The notes: a model not told the origin generated them from the letters alone. A stretch of 49,376 nucleotides of DNA from an uncultured Phocaeicola sp. (GCA_947626525.1 CANQSM010000012.1:1-49376), one strand, 5' to 3'. Positions 6,760 through 16,967 are shown, counted from the stretch's first letter. Numbers and translations are program-made.

Positions 6760-7947
6760 ATGAAAACATTTCAAGTAAACGAAGAAGGTTATTATGGAGA
6801 ATTCGGCGGTGCATATATTCCGGAAATTTTGTACCAATGTGTCGAAAACTTAAAGAATGCCTATCTAAAAGTATTGGAAAGCGAGGATTTCAAACAGGAA
6901 TTCAACCAGTTGTTGCGTGATTACGTAGGACGCCCCTCCCCTCTTTATCAGGCAAAACGCCTATCCGAACGATACGGATGCAAAATATACCTGAAAAGAG
7001 AAGACCTGAACCACACCGGGGCACACAAAATCAATAATACCATCGGACAGATCCTGCTTGCCCGCCGAATGGGCAAAACGCGTATCATTGCCGAAACCGG
7101 TGCCGGACAACACGGAGTCGCCACAGCCACCGTATGCGCATTGATGAATATGAAATGCGTGGTATATATGGGTAAGACAGATGTGGAAAGACAACATATC
7201 AACGTAGAAAAGATGAAAATGCTGGGAGCTACCGTCCGTCCTGTGACATCCGGCAACATGACACTGAAAGACGCGACCAATGAAGCTATCCGCGACTGGT
7301 GTTGCCATCCTTCCGACACGTACTACATTATAGGTTCAACAGTCGGCCCGCATCCTTATCCGGATATGGTAGCCCGCCTGCAAAGCGTCATCAGTGAAGA
7401 AATCAAAAGGCAGTTACAAGAACAAGAGGGAAGGGACTACCCTGACTACTTGATGGCCTGTGTAGGAGGAGGAAGCAACGCGGCAGGAACCATATATCAT
7501 TATCTGGATGACAAGCGGGTAAAAATCGTCTTGGCCGAGGCAGGTGGCTTAGGTATCGACACGCCGATGTCCGCGGCTACCATCCAATTGGGAAAACTTG
7601 GAATTATCCATGGAGCACGCACTTTAGTCATGCAGGATGAAAACGGGCAAATCCTGGAGCCTTATTCCATCTCCGCGGGATTGGATTACCCGGGAATCGG
7701 TCCCCTTCATGCCAACCTGGCTAGTACCAAACGGGCTAAAATACTGGCAATTAATGATAATGAAGCTCTCCAAGCAGCTTTCGAGCTGACACGTCTCGAA
7801 GGAATTATTCCGGCATTGGAATCGGCCCACGCCTTGGGAGCCTTGGCAAAAATACACTTTAAACCGACAGATGTGGTAGTCCTGACCGTCTCGGGACGAG
7901 GAGACAAAGATATCGAAACTTATTTGAACAATATTCCTAAAGCATAA
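6760..7947 (+). CDS. trpB: Tryptophan synthase beta subunit
   Basis: 395 residues. It joins indole and L-serine to make L-tryptophan with PLP, as the beta part of the alpha2-beta2 cytosolic complex. The PLP lysine is K90 in the motif HTGAHKINN. Also present are [13 protein letters not shown] and the phosphate-binding GGGSNAAG. The ATG at 6760 gives the normal N-terminus ([19 protein letters not shown]); an earlier in-frame start falls in the terminator. It is the first structural gene, the usual Bacteroidales arrangement, and is controlled by the attenuator immediately upstream. It lies 7 bp before trpE. Confidence 0.97.
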   Translation: MKTFQVNEEGYYGEFGGAYIPEILYQCVENLKNAYLKVLESEDFKQEFNQLLRDYVGRPSPLYQAKRLSERYGCKIYLKREDLNHTGAHKINNTIGQILLARRMGKTRIIAETGAGQHGVATATVCALMNMKCVVYMGKTDVERQHINVEKMKMLGATVRPVTSGNMTLKDATNEAIRDWCCHPSDTYYIIGSTVGPHPYPDMVARLQSVISEEIKRQLQEQEGRDYPDYLMACVGGGSNAAGTIYHYLDDKRVKIVLAEAGGLGIDTPMSAATIQLGKLGIIHGARTLVMQDENGQILEPYSISAGLDYPGIGPLHANLASTKRAKILAINDNEALQAAFELTRLEGIIPALESAHALGALAKIHFKPTDVVVLTVSGRGDKDIETYLNNIPKA

Positions 7948-7954
7948 TATCCAA

Positions 7955-9355
7955 ATGAAACAGTTTACTTATCATACCATTCATAAAAACATTTTAGGCG
8001 ACCTGCACACTCCCGTAAGTACCTATCTGAAAGTACGTGATATCTTCCCTCAGAGCGCACTGATGGAAAGCTCCGACTATCATGGCAGCGAGAACAACCG
8101 TTCTTTCATCGGATTACGTCCTTTGGCCAACATCGCCATCAATCATGGCAAAGCCACCTTCACTTTTCCTGATGGCAGCATTCGGGAAGCAGCTATCACG
8201 GAAACTTACCGGGTCGACAACGCTATCAACGATTTTTTGGCTCATTTCAAAGTCACAGGTGAATATAACAACTACTGCGGACTTTATGGCTATACAGCAT
8301 ACAATGCAGTCCGCTATTTCGAACATATTCCGGTCGCAGACAGCAAAGACACGAAAAACGACGCACCGGACATGCTCTATATCCTCTACAAATACCTCAT
8401 TGTCTTCAACGACTTCAAAAATGAGATGATGATGTTGGAAATGGTTGAGGAAGGAGAGGCAAATCACTTGGAAACCATTGAAAAGGCAATCCGAAACCGC
8501 AATTTCCGCACTTACGACTTCCATGCAGTCGGGCCTGTCACAAGCCTGCAGACAGACGAACAGCACAAAGCGAATATTCGCAAAGGCATTGCACATTGCC
8601 TGCGCGGTGATGTTTTCCAAATTGTACTTTCCCGACGTTTCATCCAACCGTTCATCGGGGACGATTTCAAATTATACCGCGCGCTTCGGAGCATCAACCC
8701 GTCTCCCTATCTCTTCTATTTCGATTTCGGAGGATTTCGCATTTTCGGTTCTTCTCCCGAAACACACTGCCGGATTGAAGGGAATAAAGTGTATATCGAC
8801 CCGATAGCCGGAACCACCAAACGCACAGGAGACCCTCAAAAGGATTTGGAACTGGCCGCCGCACTGCTGGCAGACCCTAAAGAGAATGCGGAGCACGTCA
8901 TGCTGGTTGACCTGGCACGCAATGATCTAAGCCGCAACTGTTATCATGTAACAGTTGAATTTTATAAAGAAACGCAATTCTATAGCCACGTCATCCATCT
9001 GGTAAGCCGGGTCAGCGGTGAATTGAACAAAGAGGCCAATCCTATCAAAACATTTATTGACACATTTCCTGCAGGAACATTGTCCGGTGCTCCCAAAGTA
9101 AAAGCCATGCAACTAATCAACCAATACGAGCCCCATAGCCGCGGAGCCTATGGAGGATGTATTGGATTCATCGGCCTCAACGGGAACCTGAATCAGGCCA
9201 TCACCATCCGTACTTTCGTGAGCCGAAACAACGAGCTATGGTTTCAAGCAGGGGGCGGCATCACAGCAAAAAGTAATGAAGAAAATGAACTGCAAGAAGT
9301 CAACAATAAATTGGGAGCATTAAAAAAAGCCATCAACATGGCCGAAAAAATGTAA
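7955..9355 (+). CDS. trpE: Anthranilate synthase component I
   Basis: 466 residues. It converts chorismate plus ammonia (from TrpG) to anthranilate and pyruvate, the first committed step. The chorismate-binding signature is clear: FRIFGSSPETH, DPIAGTTKRTGD, and FPAGTLSGAPKVKAM. The N-terminal LMESSDYHG matches the LLES-type site where tryptophan binds for feedback inhibition, which separates it from PabB. So the pathway is probably controlled by both feedback and attenuation. It is followed after 24 bp by trpG. Confidence 0.95.
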   Translation: MKQFTYHTIHKNILGDLHTPVSTYLKVRDIFPQSALMESSDYHGSENNRSFIGLRPLANIAINHGKATFTFPDGSIREAAITETYRVDNAINDFLAHFKVTGEYNNYCGLYGYTAYNAVRYFEHIPVADSKDTKNDAPDMLYILYKYLIVFNDFKNEMMMLEMVEEGEANHLETIEKAIRNRNFRTYDFHAVGPVTSLQTDEQHKANIRKGIAHCLRGDVFQIVLSRRFIQPFIGDDFKLYRALRSINPSPYLFYFDFGGFRIFGSSPETHCRIEGNKVYIDPIAGTTKRTGDPQKDLELAAALLADPKENAEHVMLVDLARNDLSRNCYHVTVEFYKETQFYSHVIHLVSRVSGELNKEANPIKTFIDTFPAGTLSGAPKVKAMQLINQYEPHSRGAYGGCIGFIGLNGNLNQAITIRTFVSRNNELWFQAGGGITAKSNEENELQEVNNKLGALKKAINMAEKM

Positions 9356-9379
9356 ATCGTACCACTAAAACATGGCATC

Positions 9380-9943
9380 ATGAAAGCAATTATCATTGAC
9401 AATTACGACTCTTTCACTTATAACCTGTATCACCTCTTGAAAGAACTGGGAGCAGATACCGAAGTCGTGCGTAACGATCAATTCGAGTTAAACGAACTGG
9501 AAAAATATGACAAAATCATTCTCTCTCCCGGACCAGGAATTCCCTCCGAAGCGGGCCTCTTATTAAAGGTCATCCAAACTTATGCCGGTAAGAAACCGAT
9601 ATTAGGAGTATGTCTGGGACATCAGGCCATCGGAGAAGCTTTCGGAGCACATCTGACCAATCTAAAAGAGGTGTTCCATGGTGTACAAAGCATTATAGAA
9701 CAACGAGGGAACGATTATCTGTTCCATAACCTGAATCACGAATTCGCAGTAGGACGCTACCATTCATGGATAGTAGACGACAAGGATTTGCCTGATTGCC
9801 TGCAAATCACGGCATTTAGTAAAGAAGGGCAGATTATGGCACTGAGGCATACGCAATATGACATCCGGGGAATCCAATTTCATCCGGAATCCATACTGAC
9901 TCCGGATGGAAAAACAATCATTGCCAACTGGCTGGAGCAATAG
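9380..9943 (+). CDS. trpG: Anthranilate synthase component II (glutamine amidotransferase)
   Basis: 187 residues, a stand-alone class I glutamine amidotransferase. The oxyanion motif SPGPGIP is near residue 50, the nucleophile Cys78 is in GVCLGHQA, and the catalytic His and Glu are in GIQFHPESI near the C-terminus. It feeds ammonia to TrpE. It is not fused to trpD, unlike the enterobacterial protein. A 70-bp spacer follows before trpD. It could also serve p-aminobenzoate synthesis, as in many bacteria. Confidence 0.95.
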   Translation: MKAIIIDNYDSFTYNLYHLLKELGADTEVVRNDQFELNELEKYDKIILSPGPGIPSEAGLLLKVIQTYAGKKPILGVCLGHQAIGEAFGAHLTNLKEVFHGVQSIIEQRGNDYLFHNLNHEFAVGRYHSWIVDDKDLPDCLQITAFSKEGQIMALRHTQYDIRGIQFHPESILTPDGKTIIANWLEQ

Positions 9944-10013
9944 ACTCATCCGTATCGGACAATCACCGAAGAGAAATATCATCATCAGAACAAACAATAA
10001 AAAGATAAAATCA

Positions 10014-11009
10014 ATGAAAGCCATATTAACCAGGCTCTTCAACCATGAGGAGCTAAAACAGGAAGAGACAAAAGAGTTACTTTTGAATATCACTAAAGAG
10101 AAATATCCGGAAGTACAAATAGCGGCCCTACTGACCGTTTTCCAGATGCGCGGCATCACCGTAGAAGAACTGATAGGATTCCGGGAAGCTTTGATGACGA
10201 CAAGAGTCCCTGTCAACCTAACGGCATATCACCCTATCGATATCGTAGGAACAGGAGGAGATGGAAAAAATACATTCAATATTTCCACGTGTGCCTGTTT
10301 TGTAGTAGCCGGTGCCGGATACAATGTAGCCAAACATGGAAATTACGGGGCGACTTCTATCAGTGGAGCCAGCAACGTAATGGAATTACACGGAGTGAAA
10401 TTCACGAACAGACAGGAAAAGCTGCTCCGTTCAATGGATGAATGTCATATGGTTTACATGCATGCTCCATTGTTCAATCCTGCCATGAAATTTGTGGGAA
10501 ATGTACGCAAATCCTTACAGGTACGCACCATATTCAATCTATTGGGACCACTTGTCAACCCTTGTCTTCCATCCTATCAATTGCTTGGAGTCGCCGATCT
10601 GAACCAAATGCGCCTGTACACCAATGTATTTCAGAAATTAGGTATCGGCTTCGCTGTCGTAAACAGTCTGGACGGGTACGACGAGATTTCACTCACGGGA
10701 GTCTTTAAAGTCACCACCACCCATTACGAACAGGTATATAAACCGGAAGATCTGGGCATGTTCGCTGCCCGACAGGAAGAATTGTATGGAGGTAGCAGTA
10801 TGGAAGAAGCAGCCCGAATATTTGATAATGTACTGGAAAACAAAGCGACTCGCGCACAGACGGATTGCGTGCTGATCAATGCGGCTTTCGCCATACAGGC
10901 CATAGAGCCGGCAAAAAGTATCGAAGAATGTGTCGCGATTGCACGGCAATCACTGGAAAGCGGCCAGGCCTTGAGAACATTACAAAGATTTATAGAAATC
11001 AATCAGTAA
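10014..11009 (+). CDS. trpD: Anthranilate phosphoribosyltransferase
   Basis: 331 residues from the ATG at 10014. It transfers phosphoribose from PRPP to anthranilate. The PRPP/Mg motif DIVGTGGDGKNTFNIST and the following KHGNYGATSISGASNVMELHG are typical. An upstream in-frame start at 9906 would overlap trpG and adds unrelated residues, so it was not used. Located 12 bp before trpC. Confidence 0.95.
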   Translation: MKAILTRLFNHEELKQEETKELLLNITKEKYPEVQIAALLTVFQMRGITVEELIGFREALMTTRVPVNLTAYHPIDIVGTGGDGKNTFNISTCACFVVAGAGYNVAKHGNYGATSISGASNVMELHGVKFTNRQEKLLRSMDECHMVYMHAPLFNPAMKFVGNVRKSLQVRTIFNLLGPLVNPCLPSYQLLGVADLNQMRLYTNVFQKLGIGFAVVNSLDGYDEISLTGVFKVTTTHYEQVYKPEDLGMFAARQEELYGGSSMEEAARIFDNVLENKATRAQTDCVLINAAFAIQAIEPAKSIEECVAIARQSLESGQALRTLQRFIEINQ

Positions 11010-11021
11010 AACAAGCAGGAA

Positions 11022-11804
11022 ATGGATATATTGGAAGACATCATCGCCTACAAACGGAAAGAAATAATACAGCAAAAACAAGCATTCAGTATGGAATTGC
11101 TGGAAGAATTAGTTGAAGAGGAAGAACGCCCGACACTAAGCATGAGCCAAAGCCTCCGGCAGTCACCTTTCGGCATTATAGCAGAGTTCAAACGGAAATC
11201 ACCGTCAAAAGGCTGGATTAAAGAAAATGGATCACCCGAAGACATCCCTGTACAATATGCCACAAACGGAGCTTCCGCCCTTTCAATCCTCACAGACGAA
11301 TATTTCTTCGGAGGGAATCTGAAATTCATCAAGATGGCCCGCCCGCTGGTTCAATGTCCCATACTACGAAAAGATTTTATCATCGATTCCTATCAGCTTT
11401 ATCAGGCAAAGGCAGTAGGAGCCGACGCCATTCTTCTCATCGCGGCAGCACTGACAACCGATGAATGCAAATATCTGGCAGCCAAAGCACATGAACTATC
11501 CTTGGAAGTACTATTGGAAATCCATAATGAGAAAGAACTGGAGTATATAAATAAAGATATAGACATGATAGGAATCAATAACCGGAATCTAGGTACTTTC
11601 CATACAGAGGTGGAAAACTCATTCCGCCTTGCGGAAATATTGCCGAAAGATAAACCGCTCATCTCTGAAAGCGGCATTTCCCAACCCGAAACAATCAGGC
11701 AGCTGAGACAGGCGGGATTCAAAGGTTTTCTCATAGGAGAAGCGTTCATGAAAACGCCTGTTCCGGGAGAAACATTACAAAACTTTATCCGGGCCCTACA
11801 ATGA
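11022..11804 (+). CDS. trpC: Indole-3-glycerol phosphate synthase
   Basis: 260 residues, a TIM barrel that closes the indole ring. Signature EFKRKSPSKGWI near residue 55 carries the catalytic Lys and substrate-binding Ser. LRKDFIID and GINNRNLGTF follow in the family order, and the phosphate site ISESGI and GFLIGEAFM are near the end. It is separate from trpF, and the stop overlaps the trpF start by 4 bp (ATGA), so translation is probably coupled. Confidence 0.95.
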   Translation: MDILEDIIAYKRKEIIQQKQAFSMELLEELVEEEERPTLSMSQSLRQSPFGIIAEFKRKSPSKGWIKENGSPEDIPVQYATNGASALSILTDEYFFGGNLKFIKMARPLVQCPILRKDFIIDSYQLYQAKAVGADAILLIAAALTTDECKYLAAKAHELSLEVLLEIHNEKELEYINKDIDMIGINNRNLGTFHTEVENSFRLAEILPKDKPLISESGISQPETIRQLRQAGFKGFLIGEAFMKTPVPGETLQNFIRALQ

Positions 11805-12430
11805 TAGTGAAAGTATGTGGCATGCGCGAAGCCGAGAACATCCGTGCCATAGAGCATTTGGGTATCCAGTGGATGGGATTCATCTTCTATCCTCCTTCCC
11901 CACGCTATGTCGATAGGAAACCGGACTATTTACCGGCATCAGTGCAATGCGCGGGGGTATTTGTCAACGATACGACCGAAAACATTATTCGGCATACTTT
12001 CGATTTCGATTTGGACATCGTACAACTTCACGGAACAGAAACGCCCGAGTTCTGCCGGACATTGCTCAATCTGTTGCGTACAAAAGGAAAAGAGATCGTA
12101 CTCGTCAAAGCGTTTTCGGTCGCAGAGGAAATCCAGCTAAAACAAACCGCAGCCTATCAACCTTATTGCCGGTATTTCCTCTTCGACACTCCCTGCCGAG
12201 GATACGGAGGGTCAGGAGAAGCCTTCAATTGGGAACTCCTCTCGGCTTATGAGGGAAACACTCCTTTTTTACTAAGTGGAGGCATTTCCTGTCATCACCT
12301 TCCGGCGCTAAAGCAATTCAAGCACCCGCAATGGACCGGAATCGACCTGAACAGCGGTTTTGAGATACGTCCCGCTTACAAAGACGTTTCACTTTTACGG
12401 AAATTCATACAAGAAATAAACAAATCATAA
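11801..12430 (+). CDS. trpF: Phosphoribosylanthranilate isomerase
   Basis: 209 residues, a TIM barrel for the Amadori rearrangement preceding TrpC. The catalytic Cys is in KVCGMREAENI near the N-terminus. VQLHGTE and FDTPCRGYGGSGEAFNW (catalytic Asp) are present, then LSGGI and GIDLNSGFEIRPAYKD. It is coupled to trpC by a 4-bp overlap and lies 5 bp before trpA. Confidence 0.95.
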   Translation: MIVKVCGMREAENIRAIEHLGIQWMGFIFYPPSPRYVDRKPDYLPASVQCAGVFVNDTTENIIRHTFDFDLDIVQLHGTETPEFCRTLLNLLRTKGKEIVLVKAFSVAEEIQLKQTAAYQPYCRYFLFDTPCRGYGGSGEAFNWELLSAYEGNTPFLLSGGISCHHLPALKQFKHPQWTGIDLNSGFEIRPAYKDVSLLRKFIQEINKS

Positions 12431-12435
12431 CAGAC

Positions 12436-13209
12436 ATGAACAGAATTAACCAATTATTCAGCAGACAAAAAAACAACATTCTTTCTATCTATTTCTGTGC
12501 AGGACACCCAACTTTGACAGGAACGGCAGACACCCTCAAAGCCCTCGAAAAAAATGGTGTCCAAATGATTGAAATAGGTATTCCCTTCAGCGACCCGATG
12601 GCAGACGGCCCTGTAATCCAAGAAGCGTCAACAAAAGCCCTGCACAATGGCATGAAACTCAGCCTGCTGTTCGAACAGTTGAAAAACATTCGTGAAGAAG
12701 TCAGCATTCCCTTGATTCTCATGGGATATCTAAATCCGATTATGTGTTACGGCTTTGAAAATTTTTGCCGGTCATGCGAAAAATGCGATATAGACGGAGT
12801 CATCATTCCGGACCTTCCTTTCAAAGATTATATGGACAGCTATAAAGAAATAGCCGACCGCCACAAGCTGAAAATCATCATGCTCATCACTCCGGAAACT
12901 AATGAACAACGTATCCGCTTCATCGATGAGCACACTGACGGTTTCATATACATGGTATCATCCGCCGCCACGACCGGAGCCCAGAAAGATTTCAATGAAC
13001 ACAAACAAGCCTATTTCAAACGCATCGAAGCCATGAAGCTTCGTAACCCTCGCATGATAGGATTCGGCGTTTCCAACAAACAAACATACGAAGCGGCATG
13101 CGCTCATGCCTCAGGAGCCATTATAGGAAGCAGGTTTGTCACATTATTAGAAAAAGAAAAGAATGCGGAAAAAGCAATTTGCCAACTCATAAAAGAACTA
13201 AAAGAGTAA
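12436..13209 (+). CDS. trpA: Tryptophan synthase alpha subunit
   Basis: 257 residues. It cleaves indole-3-glycerol phosphate to indole, which tunnels to TrpB. The catalytic Glu and Asp lie in MIEIGIPFSDPMADGPVIQ and in GVIIPDLPFKDY. SSAATTGAQ and GFGVSNKQTYE form the phosphate site. It is the last trp gene and is far from trpB, its protein partner. No clear terminator follows before the asparaginase gene about 100 bp downstream. Confidence 0.95.
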   Translation: MNRINQLFSRQKNNILSIYFCAGHPTLTGTADTLKALEKNGVQMIEIGIPFSDPMADGPVIQEASTKALHNGMKLSLLFEQLKNIREEVSIPLILMGYLNPIMCYGFENFCRSCEKCDIDGVIIPDLPFKDYMDSYKEIADRHKLKIIMLITPETNEQRIRFIDEHTDGFIYMVSSAATTGAQKDFNEHKQAYFKRIEAMKLRNPRMIGFGVSNKQTYEAACAHASGAIIGSRFVTLLEKEKNAEKAICQLIKELKE

Positions 13210-13277
13210 ATACGCTTGGCATTTCAAACAAAATGTTATTTTTTAGTCCGTTTTTAGCATATTTACAGATTAATTGC

Positions 13278-13285
13278 TATCTTTG
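13278..13285 (+). promoter_or_regulatory. Candidate -7 element for the asparaginase gene
   Basis: TATCTTTG fits TAnnTTTG exactly and lies about 25 bp before the start codon. The -33 region is weak (TTTAG-like), so only the -7 element is well supported. It suggests the asparaginase gene has its own transcript, apart from trp read-through. Confidence 0.55.
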
Positions 13286-13310
13286 TGCCAAATTCCAAAA
13301 AGGAAGTCCT

Positions 13311-14351
13311 ATGTTATTGAGAAAATATCCTTCCGTTTTGCTTATTTATACAGGAGGAACAATTGGTATGATCCAGAATCCGGAAACGGGTGCTTTGGAA
13401 ACATTCAATTTCGACCACCTGCAAAATCATGTGCCCGAACTGAAACGCTTCAATTATCATATCAGCACCTATCAGTTCAATCCTCCCATCGACTCTTCGG
13501 ATATGGAACCCACATTTTGGGCCAAGATTATCAAAATTATCCATTATAATTATGACAGATATGACGGTTTTGTCATTCTACATGGTACAGATACGATGTC
13601 ATACACCGCTTCCGCATTAAGTTTTATGCTGGAGAATCTGACCAAACCGGTGATTCTGACGGGTAGCCAGCTTCCCATCGGCATGCTTCGTACCGACGGA
13701 AAGGAGAATCTCATTACAGCTATAGAAATCGCTGCGGCCAAGCATGCCGACGGAACCCCTATCGTGCCGGAAGTATGCATCTTTTTCGACAATCTGTTAA
13801 TGCGAGGGAACCGCACGACAAAAATCAATGTAGAACATTTTGATGCTTTCAAATCATACAACTATCCGATATTGGCCAATGCCGGGATTCACATCAATTA
13901 CATAGAAGACCGCATTCGTAAGCCGGACTATTCCATTCCTCTCAAACCCCACTATTTGTTCGATACAAATGTTATGGTACTAACCCTCTTCCCTGGTATC
14001 CAGGAAAATTTAGTATCACAAATACTCAATGTGCCCGGTTTGAAAGCTGTGGTATTAAAAACATTCGGATCCGGAAACGCCCCACGAAAAGAGTGGCTTG
14101 TCAGACTTTTAAAAGACGCCATAAAAAGAGGATTGGTAATAGTCAACATCAGCCAATGTCCGGCTGGTGCCGTAGAAATGGAACGTTATGAAACCGGTAT
14201 CCATCTGCTGGAAGCCGGAGTGGTAAGCGGACATGACAGCACGGTTGAGTCTGCCATTACCAAACTTATGTTCCTATTGGGACACGGAATGAGTCCTCAA
14301 GAAGTACGGTACAGAATGAATAATCCCATTTGCGGAGAAATCACTCTATAA
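13311..14351 (+). CDS. ansA: L-asparaginase, cytoplasmic type I
   Basis: 346 residues. It hydrolyses L-asparagine to aspartate and ammonia. The two active-site threonine blocks are LLIYTGGTIGM (residues about 8-18) and VILHGTDTMSYTASALSF (near 90). There is no signal peptide, and the length and the LTGSQLPIGMLRTDG block fit the homodimeric cytoplasmic type I rather than the periplasmic type II. The ATG at 13311 follows AGGAAG. A longer in-frame frame back into trpA is not needed. It converges with the phosphopantetheinyl transferase gene. Confidence 0.9.
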   Translation: MLLRKYPSVLLIYTGGTIGMIQNPETGALETFNFDHLQNHVPELKRFNYHISTYQFNPPIDSSDMEPTFWAKIIKIIHYNYDRYDGFVILHGTDTMSYTASALSFMLENLTKPVILTGSQLPIGMLRTDGKENLITAIEIAAAKHADGTPIVPEVCIFFDNLLMRGNRTTKINVEHFDAFKSYNYPILANAGIHINYIEDRIRKPDYSIPLKPHYLFDTNVMVLTLFPGIQENLVSQILNVPGLKAVVLKTFGSGNAPRKEWLVRLLKDAIKRGLVIVNISQCPAGAVEMERYETGIHLLEAGVVSGHDSTVESAITKLMFLLGHGMSPQEVRYRMNNPICGEITL

Positions 14352-14393
14352 ACGAACTTTTCCGTTTTTCTGCGAGAACGCCTTTGATTCGGT

Positions 14394-15020
14394 TCAGTAA
14401 TTTACACTCCATGTCAGCACAAATTCCGGCTCCAACCGATAGAAAACGGTGTAATCATTTTTTTCTGCCGTCTTATACTCATAAGCCTTCATGGTTCCCT
14501 CCTGCCCTATAGAAAAGGGCAGGATCTGAAGGTGTTCTTTCAAATCCACTTCCTCCTGTCCCAATAATTTAAACAGCGTTTCTTTGGCGCTCCAATGCAA
14601 AAGAAGCGCGTAGATTTCATCCCCTTCCGCATACTCATCTTCACGCATAAACCGTTCTTTCACCTTCATCACCCTCGTAGCGTACCGTTCAATATCAATG
14701 CCCACTTCGTGCAGAGGATGAAGCGCTACGGCCACATATCCATTCGTATGGGACACGCTGATACGGCAGGAACTATCCTTAAGATAAGGTTTACCAGACG
14801 GGCAATAAGCTATTTCATATTCCTTTTCCGACAAATAAGACAACAACACCCTGACAGCCAACCATTCCTTACGTCTATTCTCATTGGAAAAGCGCTGTAT
14901 GGACTCTTGCATGCATACATCTCCATGCGGCATAAGCAAAGCCAACTCCTCCAACGTCTCATCCGCCTTCCAGATACCCCAGCGGAAACTCTCCTTTTCA
15001 TAAGTTTTATATATAGGCAT
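14394..15020 (-). CDS. 4'-phosphopantetheinyl transferase (Sfp type)
   Basis: 208 residues. It moves phosphopantetheine from CoA to a Ser of a carrier protein. The Mg-binding motif GIDIERY and the helix WSAKETLFKLLG are both clear, and ISVSHTNGYVAVAL fits the fold. The size fits the Sfp/Gsp type rather than the shorter AcpS. It is the last gene of a leftward run mutY-ssb-gldE-this gene, 11 bp after gldE, a conserved arrangement in Bacteroidetes. The carrier protein target cannot be told from the sequence. Confidence 0.88.
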   Translation of the reverse strand: MPIYKTYEKESFRWGIWKADETLEELALLMPHGDVCMQESIQRFSNENRRKEWLAVRVLLSYLSEKEYEIAYCPSGKPYLKDSSCRISVSHTNGYVAVALHPLHEVGIDIERYATRVMKVKERFMREDEYAEGDEIYALLLHWSAKETLFKLLGQEEVDLKEHLQILPFSIGQEGTMKAYEYKTAEKNDYTVFYRLEPEFVLTWSVNY

Positions 15021-15031
15021 CTTTTCCAGAC

Positions 15032-16399
15032 TTACTTATCCGTTTGTTCCGCGCCTTCTTCCCCGGAAGCCTCCTCTTTCCGGATTACCAATTTTATCTT
15101 CAAGATACGGCGGGCATCCATTTCCAACACCTCAAAAGAGTAGTTTTTAAACACCAGTTTCTCATGCAACTTCGGAAACTCGCCTTTTATTTCCAATAAG
15201 AGTCCGGCCAGCGTATCCGCTTCACCCACCGTGGTATCGAACTCCGCCCCGTCAATCTTCAGCACCTTATAAAAATCGCTCAAAAGAGTCTTTGCCTCAA
15301 AAATGTAGGTCTGTTCATCCAATTTCACATACGAGCGTTCTTCCTCATCGTACTCATCATTGATCTCGCCTACAATTTCTTCTATGATATCTTCCATCGT
15401 AACCAAACCGGACGTCCCTCCAAATTCATCCACAACAATAGCGATATGCACCTTATTCGTTTGAAAATCACGCAACAGGTCATCAATCTTTTTGGTTTCC
15501 GGAACAAAATAAGGCGGACGAATCAATGACTGCCAGCGAAAGTTATTTCCTTTATTCAGATGCGGAAGCAAATCTTTTATATACAGCACACCCTTTATAT
15601 TGTCCCTCGAGCCTGAATAGACAGGAATACGGGAATAAGCATTCTCAATAATGCACTGCAAAACCTCCTGATAAGTGGCTTTCACATCCAAATCAACCAT
15701 ATCCATCCGGGAAGTCATAACCTCCTTAGCGGTCTCATCCCCAAAACGGATGATCCCTTTCAGCATATTCTGTTCTTCGGATATATCATTCTTATCAGTC
15801 AATTCCAATGCCTGAGACAACTCATCCACTGAAATATTATAATTCTCTTTGGCTACCATTTTGTTGGCTATCACGGTAGAATGTACCAATAATGAAGAGA
15901 TGGGATAAAATATCTTTCTGAAAAACAAAATACCGGACGAAGCCATCCGGCAAAACTTCAACGTGTGCTGAGCCGAATATATTTTAGGCATGATTTCTCC
16001 AAACAACAGCAACAGAAACGTCAGAATAACCGTAATAACCAAAAATTCCAAAATCACCGAATTCCCGAAATCAATCACGCTGACAAAAAAATAATTGCAC
16101 AACATGATAATGGTTACATTCACAAAATTATTCGCGATTAAGATAGTAGCCAGCAAACGTTCCGAATCTTCCAAAAGAAGCCGTATTTTTTTATCACTTG
16201 CCGTATTGCCCTGTTCTATCTCATTCCGGTCATTCGGATTCAGAGAAAAGAAAGCTATTTCCGATGCTGAAACAAAACCCGATACTATCAGAAGGAAAGC
16301 GGCTAAAAGTATGGCAACCAACGCTCCAAAATCAGGAGGAGTTACCGTAACACCATCAAATGAACCTGCCAACTGGCATAAAAACGAATCAGGATCCAA
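15032..16399 (-). CDS. gldE: GldE-like CNNM/CorC transporter-associated protein
   Basis: 455 residues. An N-terminal DUF21 (CNNM) membrane domain (SEIAFFSL and several hydrophobic helices to about residue 190) is followed by a CBS-domain pair (about 205-330, with TSRMDMVDLD and VVDEFGGTSGLVTMEDIIEEIVGEI) and a C-terminal CorC/HlyC domain. The family is linked to Mg2+ or cation export. The name GldE comes from gliding Flavobacteria, where the gene also sits next to ssb and mutY; a gut Bacteroides does not glide, so the gliding name is historical. It lies 83 bp downstream of ssb. Confidence 0.85.
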   Translation of the reverse strand: MDPDSFLCQLAGSFDGVTVTPPDFGALVAILLAAFLLIVSGFVSASEIAFFSLNPNDRNEIEQGNTASDKKIRLLLEDSERLLATILIANNFVNVTIIMLCNYFFVSVIDFGNSVILEFLVITVILTFLLLLFGEIMPKIYSAQHTLKFCRMASSGILFFRKIFYPISSLLVHSTVIANKMVAKENYNISVDELSQALELTDKNDISEEQNMLKGIIRFGDETAKEVMTSRMDMVDLDVKATYQEVLQCIIENAYSRIPVYSGSRDNIKGVLYIKDLLPHLNKGNNFRWQSLIRPPYFVPETKKIDDLLRDFQTNKVHIAIVVDEFGGTSGLVTMEDIIEEIVGEINDEYDEEERSYVKLDEQTYIFEAKTLLSDFYKVLKIDGAEFDTTVGEADTLAGLLLEIKGEFPKLHEKLVFKNYSFEVLEMDARRILKIKLVIRKEEASGEEGAEQTDK

Positions 16400-16482
16400 G
16401 TATTTGCAATTTAGTTAAACAATCAATTCCATATCTTCTGTCCGGAAAGACCTGAACGTTCCGGACAGAACACTATTTTATA

Positions 16483-16908
16483 TCAAAAAGGCAAATCATC
16501 CGAAGTGTCATTATTTGCAGCAGTCCCCTGGGCCACTGGCTGCTGGGGCGCAGGCTGCTGAGAAGGAGCGGTTCCTCTGGAAGACAGCATCTCCATATTC
16601 TCCGCATAAATTTCAACTATATAGCGTCTTTGTCCATTCTGATCATCATAACTGCGCGGTTTCAATTTGCCCTCAATATACAACCTGTCGCCTTTATGCA
16701 CATACCGTTCGGCAATATCGGCCAAACCGCGCCATAACACTATGTTATGCCAATCAGTCCGTTCGGGCACTTGTGTGCCATTCTGCAATGTATAACCTCT
16801 CTCGGTGGTAGCCAAAGGAAAAGTAGCCACAGACACACCGGTATCCAAATGCCTTACTTCAGGCTCCTTGCCGACATTACCTATTAATATTACTTTATTT
16901 ACTGACAT
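16483..16908 (-). CDS. ssb: Single-stranded DNA-binding protein
   Basis: 141 residues. An OB-fold of about 110 residues (MSVNKVILIGNVGKEPEVRH at the start; WHNIVLWRGLADIAERYVHKG inside) is followed by a short Gln/Pro/Ala-rich linker and the acidic tip DDLPF that recruits partner proteins. It protects single-stranded DNA as a tetramer. A strong promoter lies just upstream, so it is expressed separately from mutY. Confidence 0.96.
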   Translation of the reverse strand: MSVNKVILIGNVGKEPEVRHLDTGVSVATFPLATTERGYTLQNGTQVPERTDWHNIVLWRGLADIAERYVHKGDRLYIEGKLKPRSYDDQNGQRRYIVEIYAENMEMLSSRGTAPSQQPAPQQPVAQGTAANNDTSDDLPF

Positions 16909-16935
16909 ATTCTTACAATTAATTAAATTTTTGCC

Positions 16936-16967
16936 TCAAAGATAATGATATTTGTTATAGGACACAA
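16936..16967 (-). promoter_or_regulatory. Promoter of ssb
   Basis: On the minus strand TATCTTTG (16936-16943) matches TAnnTTTG, with a -33 TTTG at 16964-16967 and 20-bp spacing. Transcription would start near 16929, about 20 bases before the ssb start codon. Confidence 0.75.
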